This document shows positions 27,195-37,100 of a stretch of DNA of 64,000 nt, in pieces. How positions within the stretch are numbered: the first letter of the stretch is position 1; every line of letters begins with the position of its first letter. Made by a program: the position numbers and the translations under genes. Under the pieces are notes generated by a model. It had not been told where the DNA came from and did not search any database. It worked only from the letters and a program-made list of their open reading frames with translations. This DNA comes from an uncultured bacterium (GTDB taxonomy: Bacteria; Bacteroidota; Bacteroidia; Bacteroidales; Bacteroidaceae): assembly GCA_905214795.1 (NCBI GenBank), contig CAJMNM010000004.1:77861-141860 (forward strand), written 5' to 3'.

Positions 27195-27208
27195 GTGCAT
27201 AAACTTAT

Positions 27209-27634
27209 TTAGTATATATTCTCATAGTGCTCAAATAGTGGTGGCGTAAAACTCAAATCGTAATAATCTAATTTATCTATAGTCAATCTAAAATATACCA
27301 AATCTTTATAAGTTTTATACAGTCGCGGTAAAACAGGATTATTGATATAGATATCTTTTGCAATGTTGTCTGGAACATCAAATATTGCTTCTCCACTAAT
27401 GCGAACAGAAATATTTCCAGACATAGCAAGTATTTCCACATTGGAATTCTGTTTTAACTGGTGATGTACTTCTTTGTGCGGTGAAGTCGCAAAGTACAGA
27501 GTATGCCCTTCCTGTTTCATGATTTGAAACACTCTAATCTTAGGTTTATCCTGTTCCACTGTGGCAAAAGCCACATCCTTATGCTTGCTTAAAAAATCAA
27601 ATGCTTCTTTCATAATTGAATCTCGTTTATTCAT
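27209..27634 (-). CDS. Pyridoxamine 5'-phosphate oxidase-like FMN-binding protein
   Basis: The 141-residue protein has the split-barrel pattern of this family: FLSKHKDVAFATVEQDKPKIRVFQIM, LYFATSPHKEVHHQLKQN and VEILAMSGNISVRISGEA. Members bind FMN or F420 and reduce varied small molecules; the substrate is unknown. The longest frame reaches 27688 but that overlaps the terminator of the upstream gene, so the ATG at 27634 (MNKRDS) or at 27613 (MKEAFDF) is more likely. It lies downstream of the MBL-like and NAD(P)-binding genes in the same direction. Confidence 0.8.
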   Translation of the reverse strand: MNKRDSIMKEAFDFLSKHKDVAFATVEQDKPKIRVFQIMKQEGHTLYFATSPHKEVHHQLKQNSNVEILAMSGNISVRISGEAIFDVPDNIAKDIYINNPVLPRLYKTYKDLVYFRLTIDKLDYYDLSFTPPLFEHYENIY

Positions 27635-27639
27635 TGCTT

Positions 27640-27683
27640 GAAAAAGGCTTCGGATGGTATGACATTCAAATACCATCCGAAGC
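27640..27683 (-). terminator. Terminator after MBL-like gene
   Basis: GCTTCGGATGGTAT and ATACCATCCGAAGC form a 14-bp perfect stem with a 9-nt loop; on the minus strand it is followed by CTTTTTC. It separates the MBL-like gene from the FMN-binding gene and rules out the longest start of the latter. Confidence 0.9.
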
Positions 27684-27706
27684 ATCATGCACAGTATGTC
27701 TTATTC

Positions 27707-28540
27707 TTATTTGTAGAGGGCTTTGCCCAAATCTTCCAGTCCGGCTTCTCCGGGTAAACTGGGATAAGCTTTTTTCATTGCATCCACAAAATTCTGAGAA
27801 GATTTGTTTGCTGCCAATATTTCTTTCATTTTCTTCAGATAAGCGATTTTGAACTCAACTATATCGCGTTTTGCCGCACCTCCGTGTCCACCGATGAACA
27901 GTTCAGCACCCGAAACAAGAGACTTTTCAGCTTCAGCAATTTCAGCATCGATAGCTGCCTGAGAAGAAATCTGTAAATGGCTAACATGTGCCTTAGCCGG
28001 AGTCCAGTGTGTATAATAAGCTTTTCCTCCAATCAAGATACTTGCCCCCGGGAAGTCCGATGTCGATCCATGACGGAACTCAAAAGTAACGCCTGCCCAT
28101 GTCTGTGTTGTCCCAAAAGCAACTTCCGTAGCCTTGCCTGTGGGCATGTCTGCCATTGCATCGCCAAAGGCCTGTGTAAAGCCTTTCATCATGCCACTAT
28201 AAATTTCGCCTTTGGTAAATTCAGGCATACCTTGAGCCATTACAACGTCATGTTTCCCTGTTCCTCCTACATGATAATCCGCAATACGTTTCTCCACGGG
28301 TTTATCCAATTTGGAAAGATAGGCATCAAATTCAGCCACATTATCCTTAAACAGCGGTTGCTCCATTGTTACAAGAGCTTCTTTGCCTTCGATGATGTAA
28401 CTCGCATCACCCAATGCATCGTTGGTATAGTAAACGTGCAGTTTGTAATTGCCGAGTTCATATACCTCGAAACGTCCTTTAGTTTGTGCCATAGCTGTTA
28501 TAGTTAAAAGATTCAATAAGATAAATAATACCTTTTTCAT
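27707..28540 (-). CDS. Secreted metallo-beta-lactamase-fold protein lacking the usual metal ligands
   Basis: The 277-residue protein has a signal peptide (MKKVLFILLNLLTITAMAQ) and an MBL-like opening (NYKLHVYYTNDALGDASYIIEGKEALVTMEQP). Where the HxHxDH motif is expected it reads IADYHVGGTGKHDVV, so most zinc ligands seem missing; a later GGHGGAA is kept. The fold assignment is by pattern only. It may bind a ligand or have another activity in the periplasm. It is 37 bp downstream of the NAD(P)-binding gene in an operon divergent from an HxlR regulator. Confidence 0.65.
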   Translation of the reverse strand: MKKVLFILLNLLTITAMAQTKGRFEVYELGNYKLHVYYTNDALGDASYIIEGKEALVTMEQPLFKDNVAEFDAYLSKLDKPVEKRIADYHVGGTGKHDVVMAQGMPEFTKGEIYSGMMKGFTQAFGDAMADMPTGKATEVAFGTTQTWAGVTFEFRHGSTSDFPGASILIGGKAYYTHWTPAKAHVSHLQISSQAAIDAEIAEAEKSLVSGAELFIGGHGGAAKRDIVEFKIAYLKKMKEILAANKSSQNFVDAMKKAYPSLPGEAGLEDLGKALYK

Positions 28541-28577
28541 TGTTTATGCCTCTAATTTGAGTTGTACAATAGTTTGC

Positions 28578-29228
28578 TTAATATCCGATGGTGAAACGCT
28601 CATAATGGTGCTCCGGGTTTTCCAGTTCATCGACCATCGCAACAGCGTAATCCTCCACAGAAATATGACTAATACCGTTACCATCTATGATAAGATCATC
28701 TTTTCCCAGACGAAATTTTCCGGTTCGCTTACCGGGTTCCAGTGTTCCAGCAGGTGAGAAGAAAATCCAATCAATGTCCTTTTCATTCATCAATATGTTC
28801 AAATAGAATTCACCGAGAGATCTGACACCGCCCATGATAGCATCGGGAATAGCGCCGGAATCTACCACACGAAGTCCCGGGGCACAGAACAAAGTGCCTG
28901 CTCCACCTACGCACAACAATCTTTTAACTCCAGATTTTTTAGCAGCTTCCAGAATCAGCGGATAATTACGCAGGGTCTCATCATAGATATTTGGATTACT
29001 CCACCCTGGATTATATGCACTTATTATAGCATCTTTACCTTTACATATTTCTATAAGCGTGGACGTATCGGAAACATCAGCTTTTATGACAGTCAGATTG
29101 GGATTCTTGATACCAATCTTTTGTGGCTGGCGTACGACGGCTGTTACCTTATGTTCTCTTGTAAGCAACTCATTCAAAATAGCGGTTCCAACGAATCCAC
29201 TTGCTCCTACTAACACTACATTTTTCAT
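28578..29228 (-). CDS. NAD(P)-binding SDR-like protein (NmrA/atypical SDR type)
   Basis: The 216-residue protein has a Rossmann start (MKNVVLVGASGFVGTAILNELL) with the GASGFVG dinucleotide loop, a basic residue after strand two (RQPQK) that suggests NADP, and SAYNPGW and LCVGGAGTLF segments typical of the atypical SDR family that includes NAD(P)H-binding and flavin-reductase-like proteins. An ATG two codons upstream is also present. It is the first gene of the operon facing the HxlR regulator. Confidence 0.85.
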   Translation of the reverse strand: MKNVVLVGASGFVGTAILNELLTREHKVTAVVRQPQKIGIKNPNLTVIKADVSDTSTLIEICKGKDAIISAYNPGWSNPNIYDETLRNYPLILEAAKKSGVKRLLCVGGAGTLFCAPGLRVVDSGAIPDAIMGGVRSLGEFYLNILMNEKDIDWIFFSPAGTLEPGKRTGKFRLGKDDLIIDGNGISHISVEDYAVAMVDELENPEHHYERFTIGY

Positions 29229-29289
29229 AATCATAAAAATTTAATATCCAGTAATACTAACCAAAAGAATGTTTATATCTTTTCGTATG

Positions 29290-29321
29290 CAAAGATGAAC
29301 TTCTTTTTTGTATTATGCAAG
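29290..29321 (-). promoter_or_regulatory. Promoter/operator of the SDR operon (mirrored with hxlR promoter)
   Basis: On the minus strand CTTG begins CTTGCATAATA and is followed, after 20 bp, by CATCTTTG, one mismatch from TAnnTTTG. The same CTTGCATAATA with the same 20-bp spacing precedes the -7 box of the divergent hxlR-type gene, so the 11-mer is a candidate operator overlapping the -33 element. Confidence 0.55.
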
Positions 29322-29411
29322 AAGGCACGCAGAAGGCAGTAAGTTACTTGAATGAAACTATTGTTGATAATGAACGTAATACATAAGTAAAAAAATAAAA
29401 TATTTTTTTCA

Positions 29412-29443
29412 CTTGCATAATAAAATATTGTTAGTTACTTTTG
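29412..29443 (+). promoter_or_regulatory. Promoter/operator of HxlR-family gene
   Basis: CTTGCATAATA (from 29412) covers the -33 position and TACTTTTG (29436-29443) is the -7 box, with 20 bp between CTTG and the box. The ATG at 29469 is 25 bp further on. Confidence 0.6.
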
Positions 29444-29468
29444 TAAAGCTAAGATTAATTCAAATGCA

Positions 29469-29852
29469 ATGAAAAGAAACGAAATAATTAACGAGCTTGT
29501 TCCTGATTGCCCTATAAGGAATATACTTGCCCGTATCAGTGATAAATGGTCTCTTTTAGTATTATACACATTAAACAAAGAATCGGTAATGCGTTTTAAC
29601 GCCCTACAAAAGAGTATTCCTGATATATCTCAAAAAATGCTCACCGTAACATTAAAAACACTAGAAGAGGATGGTTTCGTAAGTAGAAAGGTCTATGCAG
29701 AAGTCCCTCCGAGAGTCGAGTATTCCTTGACTGATAGAGCTCTATCTTTATTGCCTTGTATTAATATGCTTATAGCTTGGGCAAAAGAACATATGAATGC
29801 AATCATCCAAGATAGAAAAAAATCCCAAAAAAGAAAAGACAGAAAATCCTAA
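29469..29852 (+). CDS. HxlR-family winged-helix transcriptional regulator
   Basis: The 127-residue protein has the family opening CPIRNILARISDKWSLLVLYTL with Cys14, the conserved Cys used for redox or electrophile sensing in several HxlR proteins, then RFNALQKSIPDISQKMLTVTLKTLEEDGFVSRKVYAEVPPRVEYSLTD-type helix-turn-helix and wing. The tail is highly basic. It is divergent from the SDR/MBL-like/FMN-binding genes and probably controls both them and itself through the mirrored operator-like sequence. Confidence 0.93.
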   Translation: MKRNEIINELVPDCPIRNILARISDKWSLLVLYTLNKESVMRFNALQKSIPDISQKMLTVTLKTLEEDGFVSRKVYAEVPPRVEYSLTDRALSLLPCINMLIAWAKEHMNAIIQDRKKSQKRKDRKS

Positions 29853-30314
29853 ACTAATCCGGCAATTTAAATCTAAAGAGACATACGGAAAGTGAGTGAT
29901 TCTCTTATATTAGTTTCTCTTACTGTAATTTTGTCTTATTCCATATCGTAACAAGTATCATTGTTCCATACCTTATCAGTTATCGGTTTCTTGTTTTTAT
30001 AGTCTGATCCAGCTATCTTAATTACCAAGGTTATTCTTTCATCAATAGGGCACTATTCCTTATTTCAATGTTTCATCAGTGCTACTCCAAATAAAATTTA
30101 TCACTAATTTTAAAGCTTCCTTACAAGAAAAATTCCGAATATTTCCTTTGAAAGTTCAAGCCTGGCACATAACTTTTTCATACGCAACCATTTCATTGAA
30201 AATCAATAACAAATTGAAAGCCAAGTCAACAACATTATCAAACCGCGATACTTCCTTTTCTTTCATACCAAGTCCCGGCTGCGCATTCCCAACCAGAACA
30301 GAGGATACCATCGT
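29853..30314. other. Intergenic stretch, no gene recognised
   Basis: I see no coding region, RNA gene or strong terminator with support. Short ORFs here have no recognisable features. Confidence 0.5.
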
Positions 30315-30506
30315 CTAAGGATAATAGAAGTTTGTTATTCCCCCCCAATCTACATCTTTGGAATCTATTATTTGAACTTGTTCAGTTTTTCTATCCATTT
30401 CATAATAATTATTACGGATAATCAGCCCGTCTACCCCTCTTGCCGAAATTGCTGATACATCAGGATTTTTCGATTCAAATACATTTTCTTCAATCAAAAT
30501 AACCAA
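30315..30506 (-). pseudogene. C-terminal remnant of a right-handed beta-helix protein gene
   Basis: About 63 codons (IEENVFESKNPDVSAISARG, then DGLIIRNNYYEM) resemble two coils of a right-handed beta-helix protein as found in Bacteroidetes polysaccharide-binding or lyase-like proteins. The frame has no ATG (it would need TTG) and meets a stop codon a few codons further upstream, so this is the end of a gene whose front part has been lost. The intact beta-helix gene at the left edge of the window is a different copy. Confidence 0.5.
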
Positions 30507-30943
30507 TGCACAAGACCTTCGTATTTATCATATTTAGATTAAGATTACCATAGGAAGTACTTATGCAAACAATCAGTAGAAATCTGTTCACATAAAATAA
30601 ACGAAGCAAATATATCACTTTATTCCCATAAAATCCATTTACCATAAAATTACTTTCTACTCATCCCTAGAAAAACCGATGATACTTATTTGAAAAAGAT
30701 AAATACCTTTGTATTTACTTATCTTGCAAAGTAGCAATTTACATCGCTTAAAGTTATTTTTTACTACATCATATCCGTTGACGGAGTTAAATTAGCGCAT
30801 ATCTACCTCTTCCAACAGGTTAAGATATAAAATATCCGCCACTGAGAAGCACCCCAATGACGGACAAACGTACTCAAAACACGAAAACAAAACTAACGAA
30901 TATTTATAAAGTCATAAGGAAACTGTAGCAGTTATCAAAGTGG
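30507..30943. other. Intergenic stretch, no gene recognised
   Basis: Where the front of the beta-helix remnant should lie I find no further homologous coding sequence. The segment is AT-rich; I see nothing else of note. Confidence 0.45.
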
Positions 30944-31633
30944 TTACCAGTCGTCATGACTTTCTCCCATCTTTACTCTGTGGTCTGATTCTTTTTTCAA
31001 CCATTCAGTACGGCGAAGGTCCGGCAAATGTTTTATTGTAAAATCATCAAACCTGGCATAGAACCCATCGCCATCGGGACATGCTCCCATGACACCTACC
31101 ATAACAGGATGATTGTCCTGCAACCAGGCATTGCGCATCATGGTATATTCCTTATCATCAAAAGAATAAAACACCTCAACGGCATCCAGCCGTCTTACAG
31201 CCTTAATCCATACATAAGAAACCGGCTTTTCCAAAGGAATAATACTCCAGTCGCTCGTATGGTGCGTAACAACCGTACTGAGATTGTATTTACCGTCCAC
31301 AAATTCTATTCCGGCCTTGATATAATTCTCATGATCAAGACGTATCATGAGTCCGGACTGATCGAAACGGGTTTTGTAGTCACCCGATATCTTAACCTTT
31401 ACCTCAAACTCACCGCCTCTCATCGTATAAAGAAACGGCGCATCGTCAACAGTAAACCCGTAATGCGAGATACGCCAGTAATCGGTATGCGGAGTTACCT
31501 CCATCACAAGCGAATTATCCTTTATCTCCCACCGTTCGGGCTCATTAAACCATTGCATCTTTTCCAACGACTGAGCCTTGCCAGTCAATGAAGCAGCAAT
31601 GGCCAATCCGCTTAACAATGTAACTTTCTTCAT
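30944..31633 (-). CDS. Secreted DUF1349-type (concanavalin A-like) protein
   Basis: The mature part has the layout of DUF1349 proteins: MQWFNEPERWEIKDNSLVME, DYWRISHYGF, GEFEVKVKISGDYKTRFDQSGLMIRLDHENYIKAGIEF-type strands and a final GDGFYARFDDF. The ATG at 31633 gives a signal peptide (MKKVTLLSGLAIAASLTGKAQ); an ATG three codons earlier is also possible, and the longest frame to 31720 is not signal-like. The function of the family is unknown; the lectin-like fold suggests carbohydrate contact. It is divergent from a LuxR-type regulator. Confidence 0.8.
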   Translation of the reverse strand: MKKVTLLSGLAIAASLTGKAQSLEKMQWFNEPERWEIKDNSLVMEVTPHTDYWRISHYGFTVDDAPFLYTMRGGEFEVKVKISGDYKTRFDQSGLMIRLDHENYIKAGIEFVDGKYNLSTVVTHHTSDWSIIPLEKPVSYVWIKAVRRLDAVEVFYSFDDKEYTMMRNAWLQDNHPVMVGVMGACPDGDGFYARFDDFTIKHLPDLRRTEWLKKESDHRVKMGESHDDW

Positions 31634-31815
31634 TTTTGTCATTTTTATTATATAACAGAATCTTATGGAATACTCTTCCTTTATTCTCTGATATACAGAA
31701 GTGAATCTAACGCAATACAAACTAAAAACCTTATTTTTTCAACCAACTGCATCATTAATTTCACCATTCTAAGGTGCGGTTCGACACATCCTAACGTTGA
31801 AAACTATATTTTCCG

Positions 31816-31847
31816 TTTGTCTCTGCTCTTACCTTTCGCTATATTTG
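31816..31847 (+). promoter_or_regulatory. Promoter of LuxR-type regulator gene
   Basis: TTTG (31816-31819), 20 bp, TATATTTG (31840-31847). The ATG follows 61 bp later. Confidence 0.7.
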
Positions 31848-31908
31848 CAAAAATAGGCCATTACCGTATAACCTGCAATAATTATAAATAACCATTTTTA
31901 TCAGACTA

Positions 31909-32664
31909 ATGAGTGCTGTAGACACATTAAATAAGAAATTCTCCTCACAAAACTTCCCGGAAAATCATCCCTATAATCAGATACTGGACCGATATAAAAA
32001 TATTGCTCTCTGCTATGCGCAAATGGAAAATGCCATTGCAGTATTGAGCGATTTACGCGCTAAAACCAGCTACATTTATTATGGAGAATTTGCCCATACA
32101 CTGGGTATAGGAAACAAAGTGAAAAACGATAAAATATCTTCTATTTGGGAAGAAGAAATCTTCAGGCTTATTCATCCTGATGATTTAATTGACAAGCATC
32201 TGCAAGAACTCTGTTTCTTTTATTTTATCAAGAATCAGCCGAATCGGAAATGCTGTGACTATTATTTAATGAGCAAACTTCGCATGAAAACCAGTACAAA
32301 CAGCTATATCCCCGCATTACACCGCATGTTCTATATACCGGTCTCGTCTACTGACACACTGTGGCTTGCATTATGCCTCTACAGCCCATTGATATTAGAC
32401 TTTAAGACCAAATCTCTCATTGTCAATTCCATTAACGGAAAGACCAGAGAACCGGAAAGACAACATTGCACAAAAATATTATCAACCAGAGAAAAACAAA
32501 TATTAAATCTCATCAACAAAGGGTTAACAAGCAAAGATATAGCAGAAATGCTCTCTATCAGCATCAATACAGTCAGCAGACACCGACAGGAGATTTTAAA
32601 TAAACTAAAAACCAAAAATTCTATTGAAGCATGCAGGGTAGCAAAAGAATTAGATCTACTCTAA
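31909..32664 (+). CDS. LuxR-type transcriptional regulator with N-terminal sensor-like domain
   Basis: The 251-residue protein ends in a GerE/LuxR HTH: LSTREKQILNLINKGLTSKDIAEMLSISINTVSRHRQEIL (residues about 187-226). The first ~180 residues are probably a PAS-like sensor (IWEEEIFRLIHPDDLIDKHL is reminiscent of PAS). No receiver domain is present. It is divergent from the DUF1349 gene and upstream of, but convergent with, the RND efflux operon, so its targets are uncertain. Confidence 0.85.
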   Translation: MSAVDTLNKKFSSQNFPENHPYNQILDRYKNIALCYAQMENAIAVLSDLRAKTSYIYYGEFAHTLGIGNKVKNDKISSIWEEEIFRLIHPDDLIDKHLQELCFFYFIKNQPNRKCCDYYLMSKLRMKTSTNSYIPALHRMFYIPVSSTDTLWLALCLYSPLILDFKTKSLIVNSINGKTREPERQHCTKILSTREKQILNLINKGLTSKDIAEMLSISINTVSRHRQEILNKLKTKNSIEACRVAKELDLL

Positions 32665-32730
32665 TTCATATCCCAATATGTTAAACTGCCTTGAACGACC
32701 TATACCGACCTCTCTTTGACAGAAATGTTA

Positions 32731-34122
32731 TCACTTGTCCCAACCTCCGCCAAGGGCCTTATAAAGATTGACCATCGTAATCTGTTTGTCACGCACCGCA
32801 TTGCTCAAACCAATCTGGGCATCCAGATAACTACGCTGGGCGTCCAGCAGGTCCATGTAACCTATTACGCCATTGATATACTGCAACTGTGCCAGGTCTA
32901 AGGCACTTTTTGTTGACTTCTCCAACAGTTTACGACTGTTATAAATCTCCTTTGTTTTGTTAAACTCTACAATGGCATTACGCGCTTCTTTGAACGCGTT
33001 GAGTACTACCTTCTCGTAATTGTACACTGCCTGCTCATAAGCGGCTTTCCTGGCTTTCAGCTTGGCACGATTCTTACCAAATGCAAAAAGCGGTGTCAAC
33101 AACGTTCCGCTTATAAGATGATAAGGAGACTGCAACAGATTGCTGAGTTCTTCACTCTCACGTCCATAGCTGGCAGTGAGCGCCAAACGCGGAAACATAT
33201 CGGTGAAAGCTACACCTACCGCAGCATTGGCCGCTATCAGATTCTGCTCAGCCTGACGGACATCGGGACGGCGTTCCAAAAGAACAGATGGCAGACCGAC
33301 CGGAAGGACATCGGGCAAAGCCACGTCATCGGGCAATTTTGCGCGTGTTATATGGCTAATATATTCACCTGTCAGAAAAGCGATATCATTCTCCTTGACA
33401 GAAATCTTTTTTTCCAAGTCGGGTACAAGGGTGGCTGTACGCGCCAACTCCACCTGAGCCTGGCGGAAAGCGGTTTCATTGGTCAATCCACCCTCAAAAC
33501 GGATACGTGCCAGACGCGAACTTTCCTTACGGGCATTAACCGTCTGACGGACAATAGCCAACTCATTATCTAAAGCCACCAATTCAAAATAAGCCTGCGC
33601 AACCTGAGCAATCAAACTCATCTTCAACGCACGCTGGTTTTCGACAGACTCCATAAACTCGGCAAGACTCTTATCGCGCGCCCAACGCAGATTACCCCAC
33701 AAATCGAGTTCCCACGTCACTCCCGGCTTAATGCCAAACTCATCATCGGATGAGTATGCCTGTCCTTTCTCGTCTGTACCTCCTTTCTCAGCATAGATTT
33801 TCAGTCCCAAGGACGGAAACATGTTGGCATAATCGATGCGTTTCATAGCAGCCAGCTCTTTGACACGTGCAGCCGCTATAAGCATATCCTTATTGTAGGC
33901 TAGTGTCTTGCGTATGAGTGCCTGCAAGGTTGTATCCGTATAAAATTGCGACCAGGAATAATCGGACAACGAAACGCTATCGGTAGCCGTACTGTCCAAC
34001 TGTGCAGGTAAGGAAAGTTCCGGACGGGTATAATGCTTACCCAGCTTACAGCCGCCAAGCGTGAATACCAGTGCGAAAAGAATCAATATATAACAGGACG
34101 ATATGAATTTACGCTTCATCAT
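32731..34122 (-). CDS. RND efflux outer-membrane factor (OprM/NodT family lipoprotein)
   Basis: The 463-residue protein has a lipoprotein signal ending in FTLGGC-KLG and the start of mature OMF lipoproteins (GKHYTRPELSLP). The paired helix-strand repeats are visible, with two copies of the family pattern near ERRPDVRQAEQNLIAANAAVGVAFTDMFPRLALTASYG. It forms the trimeric TolC-like exit duct. It is the last gene of a three-gene operon, 9 bp after the RND pump gene. Confidence 0.95.
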   Translation of the reverse strand: MMKRKFISSCYILILFALVFTLGGCKLGKHYTRPELSLPAQLDSTATDSVSLSDYSWSQFYTDTTLQALIRKTLAYNKDMLIAAARVKELAAMKRIDYANMFPSLGLKIYAEKGGTDEKGQAYSSDDEFGIKPGVTWELDLWGNLRWARDKSLAEFMESVENQRALKMSLIAQVAQAYFELVALDNELAIVRQTVNARKESSRLARIRFEGGLTNETAFRQAQVELARTATLVPDLEKKISVKENDIAFLTGEYISHITRAKLPDDVALPDVLPVGLPSVLLERRPDVRQAEQNLIAANAAVGVAFTDMFPRLALTASYGRESEELSNLLQSPYHLISGTLLTPLFAFGKNRAKLKARKAAYEQAVYNYEKVVLNAFKEARNAIVEFNKTKEIYNSRKLLEKSTKSALDLAQLQYINGVIGYMDLLDAQRSYLDAQIGLSNAVRDKQITMVNLYKALGGGWDK

Positions 34123-34131
34123 ATAAAAGTG

Positions 34132-37100
34132 TTATGCTCGTTTTGTATTCAACTTATTTTTTGCCTTATAAATCAGTACAAAGAAGAACGGCACCAATAA
34201 AATGCCGATAGTCACGGCTACCAACATACCGAAGAAAACACCCGTACCAATGGCCTGACGGCTGGCCGAACCCGGACCGGTGGCAAGTACCATAGGAAGC
34301 ATACCCAGAATAAAGGCCAACGATGTCATCAAGATAGGACGGAAACGCAGTTTTGAAGCATGAACGGCAGCCTCGACAATATCGCGTCCTTTATCAACCT
34401 CTTCCTTGGCAAACTCTACGATCAGAATGGCATTCTTTGCCGCAAGACCTATCAGCATGACAAGACCGATCTGGAAATAAGTATCGTTCTCCAGTCCGCA
34501 TGCAGCAACACCGGCATAAGCTCCCAATACAGCGACAGGTAACGAAATCAATACGGCAACAGGAATGCTCCAGCTTTCGTATAAGGCAGCCAGGAACAGG
34601 AACACAAAAAGGAACACCAGGGAAAGAATAATTCCGGTCTGACCTCCGGCTTTCTTTTCCTGATAAGAAAGGCCGCTCCACTCTACACCAATATTGTCAG
34701 GCAGTTTCTCACGGGCAATCTGTTCCAGAATCTCCATTACCTGACCTGAACTTGCGCCATTAGCGGCAGTACCGCGAATAACGGCTGAATTGAACATATT
34801 GAAACGTTTGATACTACCGGGACCGGTCGTATAATTGGTCGTACCCAACGCTGTCAGCGGTATCATATCGCCATTGCTGCCCTTTACAAAATACAGACCA
34901 ATGTTATCACGATGTTCACGGTAAGGTGCCTCAGCCTGAATATATACACGGTAAATACGATTAAACATATTAAAATCATTGACATACACTGAACCGGTAT
35001 AGGCTTTCATGGTTGAAAAGACATCGGCCATAGGCACACCGGACAATTTCACCTTGTCGCGGTCGACATCAAAATAAAGCTGTGGTATTTCGGCTTGCAG
35101 CGATGAGGAGAGTCCGGCTATCTCTTCACGCTGAGACGCATAATACATTAAAGTATCGGTGGCACGGACTAAATCGTCGAAAGTAGCCTCACCACGGGCC
35201 TCAAGCTGCATCTCAAAACCTCCGGCCGTACCCAGCCCCGGAATGACGGGCGGCGTAGACAAATAAACCTTACATTCGGGATATTCCTTCATCTCGGTAC
35301 GCACCTCATCCATGATACGGTCTATCGTGGTATTGTCACGCTCAGTCCATTCTTTCAGAATAACCGTCAGCTGGCTTCTTGACTGGCTGGTGCCCACACG
35401 AGGACTGCTACCAGTCACATTCTGAACATAGGCCACAGCCGGATGTTTTATCAGATAAGCCACAGCCCTGTCGGTCACAGCACGGGTACGCTCCAAGGTA
35501 GCGCTCTCTGGAAGTTCGAGCTCTACAGTAAAGTATCCCTGATCCTCAATCGGCAAGAAACTGGTAGGAATTACTTTGTGAAATACAAATATAAACACAA
35601 TTACCATTCCAAAGCCGATAATAACCCGTCGCGGATGTTTTACCATATTACGAATTACCGCAATATATTTTCCATTGCCTACATTCAGCCAATGGTTAAT
35701 GCGGGTAAACAGTTTATTTTTGGGCTTATCGGGATTCTCCGGCTTAAGAATAAGTGAACACATTACCGGACTCAACGTAAGTGCAACAATGGTGGACAGT
35801 AATACAGATACCACAATAGTAATTGTAAACTGACGATACAATTGTCCGGTAATACCGGCCAGGAAACTGACAGGAACGAATACGGCAGCCAGTACCAGCG
35901 AAGTGGCAATAATAGCACCCACCAGTCCTTCCATAGCCTTCTTTGTAGCCTCGTAAGGGCTCAGTTTCTCTTCCTCCATAATACGCTCGACATTCTCCAC
36001 AACGACTATGGCATCGTCCACCACAATACCGATCGCAAGTACAAGCCCCAGCAAGGTAAGCATATTAAGCGAGAAACCAAAAATCAGCATAAATCCGAAT
36101 GTACCTATCAAGGAAATCGGTACGGCCACCACAGGTATCAGAGTGGCACGCCAGTTCTGCAACGAAAGAAACACTACAATGATGACAAGCACCAACGCCT
36201 CAAACAGAGTTTTATAAACCTCATGTATAGACTCCGAGATGTAGGTAGTCATGTCAAACGGTATGTTGTATTCCAATCCTTCGGGAAAATTGCGACTGAT
36301 ATCCTTCATTGCCTTTTTTACGTTTTCAGCCACTTCCATGGCATTGGCTCCGGGAAGCATATAAATGCCCAAAACAGCCGCATTACCGCCATTGATACCG
36401 CTCTCCGTATTATATGAAGAAGCTTCGAGAGACACGCGGGCCACATCCTTCAGACGAATAATGGAACCGTCGGGATTGGCACGCAGCACAATATCCTCGA
36501 ACTGCGCGGCCGTAGACAAACGTCCCTGTGCTGTAATAGGAATGGTGATATCCAGTCCGGTAACGGGCTGTTGTCCCAATACACCAGCTGCCGATTCACG
36601 GTTTTGGTCCTTCAAAGCATTCTGAAGATCCTGAATAGTCAGTCCGAAATTAGCCAGTTTAGCCGGGTCTACCCAAATCTGCATGGCATAATAACGGCCG
36701 CCGACATTGGAAATACGCCCAACTCCGGGAATACGACGCAGTAGGTCTATGACGTTTAATGTGGCAAAGTTACTGAGGTATATTTCGTCAAACTTTGGAT
36801 CGTCCGAAGTCAGACAGATAGTCATCAGCTGACTCGGTGCCTGTTTTTCAACAGAGATACCATTCTGTATCACTTCGGCCGGCAAACGGGACTCGGCAAG
36901 CTTAATGCGGTTCTGTATCTCAACGGCCGCCAAATCGGGATCAGCCGAAATATCAAACGTCACCGTAGCCGAAAAGCCACCCGAGTTAGAACTGTTGGAC
37001 TCCATGTAAATCATACCCGGAGTACCGTTAAGTTCCTGCTCTATCGGTGTTGCAACAGCCTGAGACACTGTAACCGCACTTGCTCCGGGATAAGAAGCAC

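Noticed and set aside
30079..30318. 79-codon plus-strand ORF
   Set aside because: It has no signal peptide, domain or promoter; it is opposite and next to the beta-helix remnant.
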